Notes: generated by a model from the sequence alone, not told the origin. Positions 44,701 to 53,818 are shown, counted from the stretch's first letter. The stretch: 64,000 nucleotides of DNA from Martelella radicis (GCF_014196625.1 NZ_JACIDZ010000010.1:124001-188000), one strand, 5' to 3'. A program made the numbers and translations.

Positions 44701-45292
44701 CGTCGGGCCGCCGGTCGATGCCCGTGTCGATGACGCCGACGACAACGCCCTTGCCGGTAATGCCTTTCCTGATTGCAGCATCGGCATGCATCGCATCCAG
44801 CGAATAGTTCCGCTGGTATTCGTTGAGCGTGTCTTTCGGGATATCGGGGTTGCCGCCGGGATAAGGCGAGGTGCGTTGCGCCGCCGCCTTCGCAATGCCC
44901 GGCGTCGCGGCAATCGAGGCTTCGGGAAAAAGACCGGCGAGATGGCGGCCGGAGGCGACTGCGCGCGCGATCGACGCTGCGAGATCAGGGCGAAGCGCGC
45001 GCGCCTCGGAATCGATCACTGCAGCCCGGCCCGGCGTCAGGCGAGTATTCTCGACGATGCTGGCGAGGAGCGATCCCCTGCCGTATGCCGCTGCCTGGCT
45101 CAGCGCCGCACGGAGCGCCTGGGAAGAAACCGTTCGGCCGACCTGCGCCGTCTCGGATGCAGCCCCGTCCGCCGTCTCCGCCAGGGCCTGCGCACCGGAA
45201 GCAAGCAGCGTGGAAGCCAGCAGAACCGGCAGCGCCAGGCGCGGGGAAAGCAAACCCGGAATGGAAGGGCGAGAGGTGGGGCGCGCGAGCAT
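41735..45292 (-). CDS. autotransporter subtilisin-like serine protease
   Basis: A 1185-aa type V secreted protease. A signal peptide of about 35 residues and a propeptide precede the S8 domain with Asp in VVVGVIDTGI (residue about 190), His in DIDGHGTHVSGIVGAG (about 250), the oxyanion Asn in IIVMAAGNEYE, and Ser in SGTSMAAPNVSGA (about 555). A passenger stem with an autotransporter-associated repeat (VLEKVGTGTLSIVSDATFKA) leads to a C-terminal beta-barrel domain that ends in the terminal Phe (FSFNASFEF). The ATG at 45292 is preferred to a TTG four codons earlier. It lies between a regulator and an inhibitor-like lipoprotein gene, all in one direction. Confidence 0.93.
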   Translation of the reverse strand: MLARPTSRPSIPGLLSPRLALPVLLASTLLASGAQALAETADGAASETAQVGRTVSSQALRAALSQAAAYGRGSLLASIVENTRLTPGRAAVIDSEARALRPDLAASIARAVASGRHLAGLFPEASIAATPGIAKAAAQRTSPYPGGNPDIPKDTLNEYQRNYSLDAMHADAAIRKGITGKGVVVGVIDTGIDRRPDGSVHPEFEGRVDPRSVNYLHWFDTNLAYEDLTVAEFEAGFEQGPTDTYDIDGHGTHVSGIVGAGRNGFGMEGVAPEATLLSVGVIPGAAGKVTVDLGNGGEPEEFDIDDLQICGPGLLYDKCEPVDRDALGGAFSFNYLSQFEDVKVINGSFGPDIDPGEKTWELPVGEQAGILNSAKAMRASLDAGQIIVMAAGNEYELAPIVAENPSGNGLFPFIRPENENATNSSGSLIYNDEGTGLDLSFTSAQALSAAEKRDGVARGRIVVVVALDAYNEIAPYSNRCGVAREWCVAAPGGNQKPPFGANPNIDYDSGIYSTLPEAGSLVGSGYGVESGTSMAAPNVSGAVAVLTEAYPTFSPAEIVRILFMTAEDLGAAGVDAIYGWGLVRLDRALSVAPVGMIGDGVFTVGADGSDTTWIVSFESDGVLEKVGTGTLSIVSDATFKAGTGVEGGFMAVDGSLTTPMLDIGPDGTLGGTGLVVSDVNVGGTLAPGHSPGTLTIVGNVALAETATTQIDVDGTGTQNGAGNYDRIIVTGPGNGFAANGMIAPRLRGISGAATNTFTPAPGEVFTFVQTQSGVVSGSFTSLEQPDAGLAPGTRLDVLYWPDALSLATTPENYADLSEWGITLSGNEGALAAAIDAGRPEAGVRPDPVFNDGFNQLYQANAAALSAGLPSMTGQLHAEMGSSAVRAIGRFADRIGERQMGLAEGRLSETGTPYGAGEIWISGNHAATDVGSANGLAGYEARANNGAFGIDWDLGRNAAGIAGSYEYADISAGANGAGNIGTYQGAVYATFVTDGPTLAVRGGLSYGDLSTSRSTALGAYAATASASGEGIGGFAEVSAFEDFELSPLTLTPSATLGYRGFHRNAMNETGSLFGLAVPEDTFSQTQTTLALDLSRRFARDNGMVFEPVASLGWRYDIGELDRSSQLGILGGGFEADGADIGRNAFVGRLSLNAVASDRFTLGASYEAEFRDNLTSQVFSFNASFEF

Positions 45293-45539
45293 AAGAACGT
45301 CCAATCATGACCGAATACAAACAGGTTCCGGACATCGAAAAAGCCGTCATCGCGCCTGTCCAACCATCACGAAGTGGACTGTGGCATGCATTTCCGGTTC
45401 ACCGATCCCGAACCAGGTCATCGTGACACAAAACTATTTGCTCAATATTTGAAAATCCTGATTCTTCACGCCATCTTTATTTGATGCATGTCGTTTTAAA
45501 CCGGAAGGAACACTACCTGAGCGCGATTAAAGCCGAACC

Positions 45540-47078
45540 TCATCGAGGTGGATCGGCGAGACCATCCCTGATTTCCCGACTTACGACGCCATCGCCGAAG
45601 GCCAAGGTGAATGCCGCAATCGGCCCATCCATGATGTTTTTGCGATGGGCGCGGTTCTTGAAGCGACGGCCGAAAACATTGAAAAGAAGCTGCAGGATGT
45701 GGGCCGCGACGCTCGATGTCATTTCGGATTGCGTGAAAGTCCATCGCGACGGATCAGCCGGAATGTCAGGGTAAAGCAGGAGCGCGAGACGGTTGTGGGC
45801 GAGCGGCACGGTCTCCCTGAGGCCTTCCGCGAGCTCCGTCAGATCTGTGTGCCTTTCGCCGGCACGCAGGGCGGCTGCCTTCATCAGCATCAGATAGACG
45901 TAGAATTCGCTGCCGGCTTCCGAGAGGTCGATCGCCTCGTCATAGAGGCGGCAGGCCTCCGCGATCCTGCCATCGACGGCTGCGATTTCGCCGCGCAAGG
46001 CGGCGGCCGTGGCGAAGGCGGAACCGTCTTGCAGGGCGTCGCTCACCAGCCGTTCCGCAAGCGCTGTATGGCGATTGTCGACGAAGAGCAGAAGTTTCGC
46101 GACGGCAAGGCCGTGTTCCGGCGTCTTGTCCAGAGTGGGAAGAACCGAGAGGCATATCCGCTCGATCTCGTTTTCGATCTCCCGCCACTCCTTCTGGATC
46201 AGCCACTGATCCGGCTCGCTCATGCTCTGCAGCAACCGAGCGTAAAGATTGAGAGCCCACATGATCCTCAGACGTTGATCCTCGGGGTTTTCCCGTATCG
46301 CGCTTTCGAGCATCGCGGCATTGTCACGCCAGCTTATCTTGTCGCGGTTTCCACTCAGCAGCAGGGCCGCATCATGCTGCCTGATCCACGGCGGCGGGTC
46401 CGTGGGCAGACTGCCGCTCGGCGGCGGCATCGCCAGATAAGACCAGATGGCCTGCAGGACGGTCGCCGCCCCGGCATCATCGCTGTCCATATGCCGGTCG
46501 ATGCGCTTGACCCCAATCAATTCGCCCGCATGCCGCAAGAGAAGTGCCGCATGCAGAACATCCTGATGGCGATGGACAATCACTTCGATCGCGAAGTCCT
46601 GCGCTGCACCTTGCGGGTTCTCGTCGATTGTCACCGACTTCTCCGCGCCGAGGCCCGCCTGCAGCTCCTCACGGAGCTCGGCGATATAGGTTCTTGCCGC
46701 CGCGCCGCCACGTTCAAGCCCGCGAACGGGCCCGATTCGAAGAAAGGCTCCCGAAGGCGCGGAGCCGCCCTCCGCCCGCGGGGCGACCCAAACATAACCC
46801 TCGCCATATTGCGTGCGGATGAATCGCGGCGCGCGCGGGCTGTCTTTCAGCTTGCGCCGAAGCTGGTTGATCAGAAAGTCGACATGACGATCGCCGATGC
46901 TCCAGCTTTGGCCTTCAAGCGCAGTCAGAAGATCGCTGCGGCTTACGAGGCGTCCGTTGTTGGCCACGAAGTGCCGCAACACGGTCCGCTCCTGCCGGGT
47001 GAAGGAGAGCTCCTCCCTCTCTCCATCGCGTTGCGCGAAGAGGAAATCACTTGAGAATTCAATATCTAGATACCGCAT
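45540..47078 (-). CDS. HilA/CadC-like transcriptional regulator with helical repeat domain
   Basis: A 512-aa protein. Residues about 20-105 form an OmpR-type winged helix (FTRQERTVLRHFVANNGRLV, DRHVDFLINQLRRKLKD, FIRTQYGEGYVWVAP). No receiver domain or membrane helix follows; residues about 125-200 may form a ligand or adenylate-cyclase-like alpha/beta unit, and residues about 250-470 are TPR-like helices. This is the plan of HilA-type regulators. It lies 247 bases upstream of the autotransporter protease on the same strand and is its most likely regulator. The two genes may have separate promoters. Confidence 0.8.
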   Translation of the reverse strand: MRYLDIEFSSDFLFAQRDGEREELSFTRQERTVLRHFVANNGRLVSRSDLLTALEGQSWSIGDRHVDFLINQLRRKLKDSPRAPRFIRTQYGEGYVWVAPRAEGGSAPSGAFLRIGPVRGLERGGAAARTYIAELREELQAGLGAEKSVTIDENPQGAAQDFAIEVIVHRHQDVLHAALLLRHAGELIGVKRIDRHMDSDDAGAATVLQAIWSYLAMPPPSGSLPTDPPPWIRQHDAALLLSGNRDKISWRDNAAMLESAIRENPEDQRLRIMWALNLYARLLQSMSEPDQWLIQKEWREIENEIERICLSVLPTLDKTPEHGLAVAKLLLFVDNRHTALAERLVSDALQDGSAFATAAALRGEIAAVDGRIAEACRLYDEAIDLSEAGSEFYVYLMLMKAAALRAGERHTDLTELAEGLRETVPLAHNRLALLLYPDIPADPSRWTFTQSEMTSSVAAHILQLLFNVFGRRFKNRAHRKNIMDGPIAAFTLAFGDGVVSREIRDGLADPPR

Positions 47079-47535
47079 GCATCATGTTCTTAAGGCCTTG
47101 CCAGCGCATGGTAAAGCATGGGTAACGCTAACACGAACCTGTCGTTCCGCAGGGCGCCCTGAAGGGAGCAAGATCGATGTGCGTCCGCATTTCCGCCGGT
47201 CCGCACGGTAAGGAAACTGGAGTGACGCACTGCTCCGTGGCCGGAAGGGTCCGAAACCGCACCATCGGCTTGCGGATCAAGGCGCTTTCATATCGGACAA
47301 CCGGAGGCTGACGGTGAGGCGGAAAAGTCTTCGTGCCGCAATGGCCTCTTGACAGAAGGCGCTGTTTGTTTTGCTATGATGTCAGACCAATTTATAAGAA
47401 CGACAATCAGGGGAACGCCGGAAGGCTTCTTGAGAAAACCGGTCTGAAGCGGGCGCTGATCCCGTCTGACGCCACGCACGGCCTTGCTGCTGCGGGAACG
47501 GTTTCTCATGCCTACTCGGCAAACATGGCTGACGA
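47079..47535. other. 457-base divergent interval between the HilA-like and GntR genes
   Basis: No gene or structured RNA was recognised here. The right part carries a promoter with an operator-like site towards the GntR gene; about 150 transcribed leader bases (to 47535) then show no known riboswitch. The left part should hold the promoter of the HilA-like gene. Confidence 0.5.
47349..47389 (+). promoter_or_regulatory. promoter and GntR-type operator candidate
   Basis: TTGACA (47349-47354) and TATGAT (47375-47380) lie 20 bases apart, longer than ideal. Overlapping the -10 box, ATGTCAGACCA (47379-47389; TGGTCTGACAT on the minus strand) fits the FadR/GntR operator pattern T-N-GT-N3-AC-N, as expected for autoregulation. 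Confidence 0.45.
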
Positions 47536-48249
47536 ATGAGCAACGAAAAGCCCGCTATCATGCCGCTTGCGCCGGTAAGCCGCGTCCGACAGGTTGCCGA
47601 CGCCGTGGTGGATTATGTGTCGCGCTCGGGCCTCAAGCCCGGCGACCGCATCCCGGCCGAACGCGAACTGATGTCGGCCCTCGGCGTCGGGCGTTCGACC
47701 ATCCGCGAGGTCATTCGCCACTTCCAGTCGCTTGGCGTGATGGAGACCCGCAAGGGCAGTGGCACGTTTCTTCTGAAGCCGATCTCCTCGGCCACCATCC
47801 ACATGCCGCTCTCGCTTGATGCCGTTAATCTGCGCGATGCGCTGCTGCAGACGCTGGAAGTCCGCCGCGGCATAGAGGCGGAAGCGGCCATGGCGGCAGC
47901 GCGGCGGCGCACCGCCGCCGACCTGAAGGTCATTGCGGAAAAGCTGAACGAGATGGAGCGCGTCCATCTGTCAAAGGGCACTTCGGGGCCGGAGGACCTC
48001 CAGTTCCACCTGGCGATCTACGATGCCACGCATAACCCGCTCTTCCGGCAGCTTCTGGAGCAGATGCGCGAAGCCTTCGAGAAATTCTGGGCGGAGCCGT
48101 TCGACCGCCCCGATTTCGCCCGTCGGTCCTTCCCTTACCACCGCACCCTTTTTGACGCCATCACCGCTCAGGACACCGAGGCGGCGCGGCGTGAAACGCT
48201 GAAGATCCTCGACGTCGTCGAGGAAGACATCAAGGAAATGTCCAAATGA
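47536..48249 (+). CDS. GntR/FadR-family regulator
   Basis: A 237-aa regulator with an N-terminal winged helix (residues about 15-80: VVDYVSRSGLKPGDRIPAER, ALGVGRSTIREVIRHFQSLG, GSGTFL) and a helical FCD ligand domain (residues about 100-230) with the metal-type residues in DLQFHLAIYDATHNPLFRQL and FPYHRTLFDAI. It is the first gene of a run with a PLP lyase and a sugar-type ABC transporter; its stop overlaps the lyase start by four bases. It probably represses this operon until a substrate-derived ligand is bound. Confidence 0.92.
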   Translation: MSNEKPAIMPLAPVSRVRQVADAVVDYVSRSGLKPGDRIPAERELMSALGVGRSTIREVIRHFQSLGVMETRKGSGTFLLKPISSATIHMPLSLDAVNLRDALLQTLEVRRGIEAEAAMAAARRRTAADLKVIAEKLNEMERVHLSKGTSGPEDLQFHLAIYDATHNPLFRQLLEQMREAFEKFWAEPFDRPDFARRSFPYHRTLFDAITAQDTEAARRETLKILDVVEEDIKEMSK

Positions 48250-49415
48250 ATGACGGCCTCTCCCAAGCCGAAGAAATCGCGCTGATCGGCGCTCATGACG
48301 AGGGCCATGCCTTCGGCGCGGTCGTTCCCCCGATTGTGCAGACGTCGCTTTTCACCTTCGAGAATTACGACGAGATGGTCGAAACCTATTCAGGTCGCAA
48401 GGAGCGCTTCGTCTATTCCCGCGCGTTGAACCCCACCGTCCGGGTGTTCGAGGAGATGCTGGCGCGCATGGAAAGGGCGGAGGACGCCGTCGGCTTTGCC
48501 AGCGGCATGGCGGCAATTTCGTCTTCCGTCATCACTTTCGTCGAGCCCGGCGACCGGATCGTGGCCGTGCGCAATGTCTATCCTGATGCCTACAGGCTCT
48601 TCGGCACCATTTTGAAGCGGATGAAGGTCGAGGTCACTTATGTCGACGGGCTCGATCTCGAGGCGGTCGACACGGCGCTGAAGGGGGCAAAGCTGTTCTA
48701 CATGGAAAGCCCGACAAGCTGGGAAATGGAAGCACATGATGTCGGCGCGTTGGCCGCGATTGCCAGGAAGCATGGCGCGGTCTCGGTCATCGACAATTCC
48801 TGGGCAAGTCCGGTTTTCCAGCAGCCGATCACCCTCGGCGTCGATCTCGTCCTGCATTCGGCCTCCAAATATCTCGGCGGACACAGCGATGTCGTTGCCG
48901 GCGTCGTCGCCGGCTCGAAGGAAATGGTCGCGCGCCTGCGCGGCGAGGCCCTGTCCTATCTCGGCGGCAAGCTGGGGCCCTTTGATGCCTGGCTTCTGAC
49001 GCGAGGGCTCAGGACGCTGAGCGCCCGGATGAAGGCGCATGAGGCGTCTGCCCTGGAAATCGGAAGACGGCTGTCGGCGCGTGATGACGTCACAAAGGTC
49101 TGTCACCCGGGCCTGAAAAACCACCTGCCTCCCGGACTTAGCGGCACTTCGGGCCTGTTTTCCTTCCACCTTTCCGAAGAGGTCAACATCAAGACCTTCT
49201 GCGACCATCTCGAACTCTTCAAGCTCGGCGTGAGCTGGGGTGGCCATGAAAGCCTGATCGTGCCCGGCGAGGTGGTACTGGCACAGAAAGCGCAGCCGAA
49301 TTCGGCCCATGCCTTCGGCATGAGCCCGCGCTCCGTGCGCATTCATGTCGGTCTGGAGGGAACGGAAGCGCTCTGGCGCGACCTGGAGGCGGCGCTGGCC
49401 GCCGCCAAAAACTGA
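48246..49415 (+). CDS. cystathionine gamma-synthase/lyase-like PLP enzyme
   Basis: A 389-aa fold-type I PLP enzyme of the Cys/Met metabolism class. The PLP lysine is in LVLHSASKYLGGHSDVVAG near residue 210, with FVYSRALNPTVRVFEEMLAR and VGFASGMAAISSSVITFVEPGD before it, and KLGVSWGGHESLIVP near the C-terminus. Members cut or form C-S bonds (cystathionine, methionine, homocysteine). Its place between a GntR regulator and a CUT1 transporter points to catabolism of an imported sulfur or amino compound rather than methionine synthesis. The true substrate is open. Confidence 0.85.
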   Translation: MNDGLSQAEEIALIGAHDEGHAFGAVVPPIVQTSLFTFENYDEMVETYSGRKERFVYSRALNPTVRVFEEMLARMERAEDAVGFASGMAAISSSVITFVEPGDRIVAVRNVYPDAYRLFGTILKRMKVEVTYVDGLDLEAVDTALKGAKLFYMESPTSWEMEAHDVGALAAIARKHGAVSVIDNSWASPVFQQPITLGVDLVLHSASKYLGGHSDVVAGVVAGSKEMVARLRGEALSYLGGKLGPFDAWLLTRGLRTLSARMKAHEASALEIGRRLSARDDVTKVCHPGLKNHLPPGLSGTSGLFSFHLSEEVNIKTFCDHLELFKLGVSWGGHESLIVPGEVVLAQKAQPNSAHAFGMSPRSVRIHVGLEGTEALWRDLEAALAAAKN

Positions 49416-49447
49416 AAACGCAACACTCAGAAAGCAAAGCAAGGGGA

Positions 49448-50707
49448 ATGAACATGAAGAAACTGCTCGCTGCAACATGCCTGTCGGCGCTGATGGCGGG
49501 GGCCGCCCACGCCGAAACGCTGACCCTGGTCGAGGTCATCACCAGCCCGGCCAGAACCGAGACGCTGGAATCGATTGTCGCCACCTTCGAGGAAGCCAAC
49601 CCCGGTACGGATGTCGAAATCATCTCGCTGCCCTGGGGCGAAGCCTTCCAGAAATTCGCAACCATGGTTTCCGCCGGCAATATTCCCGACGTGATCGAGA
49701 TGCCGGACGCCTGGGTCGCGCTTTATGCCAATAATGGCATGCTCGAAAGCCTCGAACCCTATCTCGCCGACTGGGAATATACCGATGGCCTGACCGAACG
49801 CGCGCTCGAACTTGGCCGCGAAGTCGACGGCACCGCCTATACGCTGCCCTATGGCTTCTACCTGCGCGCCATGTTCTACAACAAGAACCTGCTGGAAGCC
49901 GCCGGCATTTCAAAACCGCCGGCAACGCTTGCCGAGTTTACCGACGCCTCTGCCAAGATTTCCGAAATGGACGGCAAGTATGGCTATTGCCTGCGCGGCG
50001 GCGCGGGCGGATTGAACGGCTGGCTGATGTATGGCGCCGACATGGCCGGCTCCAACAAATTCTTCGAGGAAGACGGCACGTCGACTGCCAACCAGGAAGG
50101 CTGGGTCGAGGGCTTCCAGTGGCTGATTGATCTTTACCAGAACGGCTATGCGCCAAAGGATTCGGTCAACTGGGGCTTTAATGAAATCGTCGCCGGCTTC
50201 TATTCCGGCACCTGCGCATTCCTCGACCAGGATCCGGATGCCCTGATCGCCATCGCCGAGCACATGGACGAGAGCGACTACGGCGTGACCACCATGCCGA
50301 AGGGTCCGTCCGGCAAGACCTTCCCGACCATTGGTTATGCCGGCTGGTCGATGATGGCGGCATCGGAAAACAAGGATCTCGCCTGGAAGCTGATCGCCAC
50401 GCTCGAAGGACCGGAAGGCAATGTCGCGTGGAACAAGCGCACCGGCGCGCTTCCCGTCCAGAAGGCTGCAGAAGAAGACCCCTTCTATGACAGCCCGCAA
50501 TTTGCCGGCTGGTTCGAGGAACTGAACGATCCGGATGCCGTGCCGACAGTGATGCCGACCTATCTGGAAGAATTCGGCTTCTTCAGGGATTCGCTTGCCA
50601 TCTCGACCTCGCAGCAGGCGCTGCTCGGCGAAATCTCAGCTCAGGAAATGGCCGACGAGTGGGCCGACTACCTGACCAAGGCGCAGAAGAAGCATCTTTC
50701 CAAGTAA
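49448..50707 (+). CDS. ABC transporter substrate-binding protein, sugar type (CUT1)
   Basis: A 419-aa periplasmic protein with signal peptide MNMKKLLAATCLSALMAGAA (cleaved after AHA). The mature protein starts ETLTLVEVITSPARTETLES and has the family-1 binding segment WGEAFQKFATMVSAGNIPDV, YTLPYGFYLRAMFYNKNLLE and PTIGYAGWSMMAASENKDLA. It starts 32 bases after the PLP lyase. Sugars, polyols or glycerophosphodiester-type ligands are usual for this group. The upstream lyase makes an amino- or thio-sugar derivative possible, but that is inference. Confidence 0.92.
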   Translation: MNMKKLLAATCLSALMAGAAHAETLTLVEVITSPARTETLESIVATFEEANPGTDVEIISLPWGEAFQKFATMVSAGNIPDVIEMPDAWVALYANNGMLESLEPYLADWEYTDGLTERALELGREVDGTAYTLPYGFYLRAMFYNKNLLEAAGISKPPATLAEFTDASAKISEMDGKYGYCLRGGAGGLNGWLMYGADMAGSNKFFEEDGTSTANQEGWVEGFQWLIDLYQNGYAPKDSVNWGFNEIVAGFYSGTCAFLDQDPDALIAIAEHMDESDYGVTTMPKGPSGKTFPTIGYAGWSMMAASENKDLAWKLIATLEGPEGNVAWNKRTGALPVQKAAEEDPFYDSPQFAGWFEELNDPDAVPTVMPTYLEEFGFFRDSLAISTSQQALLGEISAQEMADEWADYLTKAQKKHLSK

Positions 50708-50719
50708 CCGCTCCTGTTT

Positions 50720-50751
50720 CGGTCGGCAGTGGGTCTTCCTGCTGCCGACCG
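50720..50751 (+). terminator. stem-loop between binding protein and permease genes
   Basis: CGGTCGGCAG and CTGCCGACCG pair perfectly (10 bp) around a 12-base loop, 13 bases after the binding-protein stop and without a T run. Such hairpins commonly protect the binding-protein mRNA and lower expression of the permease genes. Confidence 0.65.
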
Positions 50752-50783
50752 GCGCCCTTCTTCGAAAATTCAAAGGACTGACA

Positions 50784-51707
50784 ATGACCGATGCGGTGGA
50801 CAACCGCGCCAGAAAACCTCTGGCGAAACGGGCGAGCGCGTTCTTCGAGCCGTATCTCTATAGCGCTCCGGCGCTCTTTCTGATTGCCGCCGTCATTCTG
50901 GTGCCGCTTGTCGTGGGCATTTCCTATGCCTTCCGCGATATCCAGCTTCTCAATCCGTTTTCCGGCGGCTTTATCGGGCTCGACCATTTCCATGCGCTGG
51001 CCGAAGACAAGGCCTTTCGCCGCGCGCTCGGCAATACGCTGTGGTGGACCGGCGCTTCGGTGATCTTGCAGTTTATCTTCGGCCTCATTCTGGCGCTGCT
51101 GCTCGACAAGCCGTTTGTCGGTCGCGGGCTGGTGCAGGCGCTCGTCTTCCTGCCATGGGCCGTCCCGACCTTTCTCGCCGGCCTCAACTGGGCCTGGATG
51201 TTCAACCCAGTCATCGGCCCGCTGCCGCACTGGTTTCATGCGCTGGGGCTGATGTCCGAACCGGAAAACATTCTCTCCGACCCGGCCCTTGCCATGTGGG
51301 GCCCGATCGCCGCCAATGTCTGGTGGGGCATTCCCTTCTTTGCCATCACCATGCTGGCAGCGCTTCAGTCGATCCCGCGCGACCTATACGAAGCCGCCGC
51401 CATCGATGGCGCAGGCCCGGTGCAGCGGTTCCTGTCCATCACCTTGCCGTTTCTGGCGCCGACAATGGCGATCACCATTCTTCTGCGCACCGTCTGGATT
51501 GCCAATTTCGCCGATCTCATCGTGGTGATGACCTCGGGCGGGCCGGCAAACCGCACGCAGATCGTGGCGAGCTATATCTTCACCCAGGCCTTCCGCAAGC
51601 TCGATTTCGGCTATGCCTCGGCCATCGCGCTCGTGCTGCTGGTGCTGCTTCTGGCTTACGCGCTGCTGATCATCCTCCTGCGCCAGACATTGCTGAACAA
51701 GGGCTGA
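50784..51707 (+). CDS. ABC transporter permease, MalF type
   Basis: A 307-aa inner-membrane protein with six predicted membrane helices. The EAA loop that meets the ATPase reads LYEAAAIDGAGPVQRFLSIT near residue 212, followed by LPFLAPTMAITILLRTVWIA. A cytosolic N-terminal tail (KPLAKRASAFFEPYLYSAPA) is usual. It pairs with the MalG-type permease that starts four bases after its stop. Specificity is set by the binding protein. Confidence 0.93.
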   Translation: MTDAVDNRARKPLAKRASAFFEPYLYSAPALFLIAAVILVPLVVGISYAFRDIQLLNPFSGGFIGLDHFHALAEDKAFRRALGNTLWWTGASVILQFIFGLILALLLDKPFVGRGLVQALVFLPWAVPTFLAGLNWAWMFNPVIGPLPHWFHALGLMSEPENILSDPALAMWGPIAANVWWGIPFFAITMLAALQSIPRDLYEAAAIDGAGPVQRFLSITLPFLAPTMAITILLRTVWIANFADLIVVMTSGGPANRTQIVASYIFTQAFRKLDFGYASAIALVLLVLLLAYALLIILLRQTLLNKG

Positions 51708-51711
51708 GACG

Positions 51712-52545
51712 ATGCGACCGAAGAAAATAGCCCTCACTGTGGCCCACCGCCTCGCCATCCTCGTTTATGTGGTCTTTGCGCTCTTCCCGCTCTACTGGCT
51801 CCTGAAAGTGGCCGTGACGCCCAACAGGCTGCTCTACAGCGAAGGCGTCAGAATGTGGCCGTCGCGGATGACGCTCGAACATTTCGATTTCGTGCTGCGT
51901 CATTCCGATTTCCCGCTGTTCTTCAGAAACAGCGTCATCGTTTCCGGTTCCACCGCCATAGCCGTCACCATCGTTGCCTCGCTTGCCGGCTATGCGCTTT
52001 CGCGCTTCGCCTTCAAGACCAAATACTGGATCGTGGCGCTGATGCTGATCACCCAGATGTTCCCGCTGGTCATGCTGGTCGCGCCGATTTTCAAGCTTCT
52101 GTCGCCGCTCGGCCTGACGGATACGCTGGCCGGCCTGATCGTCGTCTACACCGCCTTCAACGTGCCCTTTGCCACTTTCCTGATGCAGTCATTTTTCGAC
52201 GGCATCCCGAAGGATCTCGAGGAGGCGGCGATGATCGACGGGGCGACGCGCTTCAAGGCGTTTCGCCAGATCATCCTGCCGCTGACGCTTCCCGGAATCG
52301 CAGCGACGCTCGGCTTCGTCTTTACCGCCGCATGGAGCGAATTGCTGTTTGCCCTGATGCTGATATCCGGCAACAGCGCGGCGACATTCCCGGTGGGGCT
52401 CCTGACCTTCGTTTCCAAATTCTCTGTCGATTTCGGGCAGATGATGGCCGCCGGCGTGCTTGCCCTCATCCCCGCCTGCATCTTCTTCCTGGCAATCCAG
52501 CGCTATCTCGTCAAAGGCCTGACTGCCGGCGCCGTCAAAGGCTGA
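51712..52545 (+). CDS. ABC transporter permease, MalG type
   Basis: A 277-aa inner-membrane permease with six helices. The EAA loop is [20 protein letters not shown] near residue 168, followed by [20 protein letters not shown]. The N-terminal [20 protein letters not shown] and [18 protein letters not shown] are typical of MalG/UgpE-like subunits. It forms the pore with the preceding permease. The ATG at 51712 follows the upstream stop by four bases. Confidence 0.93.
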   Translation: MRPKKIALTVAHRLAILVYVVFALFPLYWLLKVAVTPNRLLYSEGVRMWPSRMTLEHFDFVLRHSDFPLFFRNSVIVSGSTAIAVTIVASLAGYALSRFAFKTKYWIVALMLITQMFPLVMLVAPIFKLLSPLGLTDTLAGLIVVYTAFNVPFATFLMQSFFDGIPKDLEEAAMIDGATRFKAFRQIILPLTLPGIAATLGFVFTAAWSELLFALMLISGNSAATFPVGLLTFVSKFSVDFGQMMAAGVLALIPACIFFLAIQRYLVKGLTAGAVKG

Positions 52546-52558
52546 AAGGACTTCCAAA

Positions 52559-53626
52559 ATGGCTTCCATCGATATCTCGGACGTGCGCAAGAGCTACGGC
52601 AGGACTGCCGTGCTGCACGGGGTCGACCTCAACATCGAAGACGGCGAGTTTGTGGTTCTTGTCGGTCCCTCGGGCTGCGGCAAGTCCACGCTTTTGCGCA
52701 TGATCGCTGGCCTCGAGGAGATTTCCAGCGGCGATATCGCCATTGCCGGCAGACGGGTCAATGACCTTGCGCCGAAGGACCGCGACATCGCCATGGTGTT
52801 CCAGTCCTATGCGCTCTATCCGCATATGAGCGTTGCCGACAATATGAGCTACAGCCTGCGCCTGCGCCGCCAGCCGCGCGAAACCATCAAGTCGGTCGTC
52901 GGCGGCGCTGCGACAAAGCTCGGCCTCAATCCTCTGCTCGAGCGGCGTCCGCGTGCGCTTTCCGGCGGCCAGCGGCAACGCGTCGCCATGGGCCGCGCAA
53001 TCGTGCGCGAGCCGAAGGCCTTCTTGTTCGATGAGCCGTTGTCGAACCTTGATGCGCGCCTGCGCGAACAGATGCGCGCCGAAATCAAGCAGCTTCACAA
53101 GAATATCGGCGCCACTTCGATTTACGTGACGCACGACCAGATCGAGGCGATGACGCTTGCCGATCGGATCGTCGCCATGAATGGCGGCATCGTCCAGCAG
53201 GTGGGAAGTCCGCTCGACCTCTACGACCGCCCCGTCAACCGTTTCGTTGCGGGCTTCATCGGCTCGCCCGGCATGAACTTTCTCGAAGGACAACTCAGGC
53301 TGAAGGAGACCGGCCCGGTGCTGGCGCTCGATCGGGACGTCGAAGTCGCGCTGCCGGTACGCCCCGGCATGGAGGATGGCAGCGTCATGACGCTCGGCAT
53401 TCGTCCCGAGCATGTCGCGCGCTCCGCGGCAAGCGCGGCCGTTACCGCCGAGACCCAGCTTATCGAGCCGACCGGTTTCGGCATTATCGTGCATCTGAAT
53501 GTCGGCGGGCAGGATCTCAAGATGTTCACCCAGGATCGGGCCGCGCTTCAGTTCCAGGGCGAGATCACGGTTTCCCTGCCATCAGACCACCTCCATTTCT
53601 TCGATGACGCCGGTGATCGCGTCTAG
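52559..53626 (+). CDS. ABC transporter ATPase, UgpC/MsmK type
   Basis: A 355-aa ATPase of the CUT1 class. Walker A is [20 protein letters not shown] near residue 38, the signature [17 protein letters not shown], Walker [17 protein letters not shown] and the switch His in [14 protein letters not shown]-terminal TOBE-type regulatory domain (residues about 240-355) has LGIRPEHV. It energises the permease pair upstream and closes the operon that begins with the GntR gene. The start is 13 bases after the permease stop. Confidence 0.95.
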   Translation: MASIDISDVRKSYGRTAVLHGVDLNIEDGEFVVLVGPSGCGKSTLLRMIAGLEEISSGDIAIAGRRVNDLAPKDRDIAMVFQSYALYPHMSVADNMSYSLRLRRQPRETIKSVVGGAATKLGLNPLLERRPRALSGGQRQRVAMGRAIVREPKAFLFDEPLSNLDARLREQMRAEIKQLHKNIGATSIYVTHDQIEAMTLADRIVAMNGGIVQQVGSPLDLYDRPVNRFVAGFIGSPGMNFLEGQLRLKETGPVLALDRDVEVALPVRPGMEDGSVMTLGIRPEHVARSAASAAVTAETQLIEPTGFGIIVHLNVGGQDLKMFTQDRAALQFQGEITVSLPSDHLHFFDDAGDRV

Positions 53627-53818
53627 GCAACGTCCCGGAGACAGGAACGGCCCGGCGGTGAGCCGAAGCCATCGGCGCTCTGGACAACGAGACGGCTCGG
53701 GGACTGACAGAAGGCGATACGTCGAAGGAACCGATGCCGACGCTGGCGGGGCATAAGCCAATCCCGGCCGCTGGAAGCGTCCGAGCGAAAAGCTTGCCAA
53801 TGAAGACCCTGAAATCAT

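Noticed and set aside
45540-47054. A plus-strand frame of 469 codons opposite the HilA-like regulator
   Set aside because: The minus-strand winged-helix motif is clear; the plus frame is a shadow.
47381-47535. A riboswitch (for example SAM-responsive) in the leader of the GntR-PLP lyase operon
   Set aside because: No conserved riboswitch core could be recognised in the roughly 150-base leader; only the operator-like site is supported.
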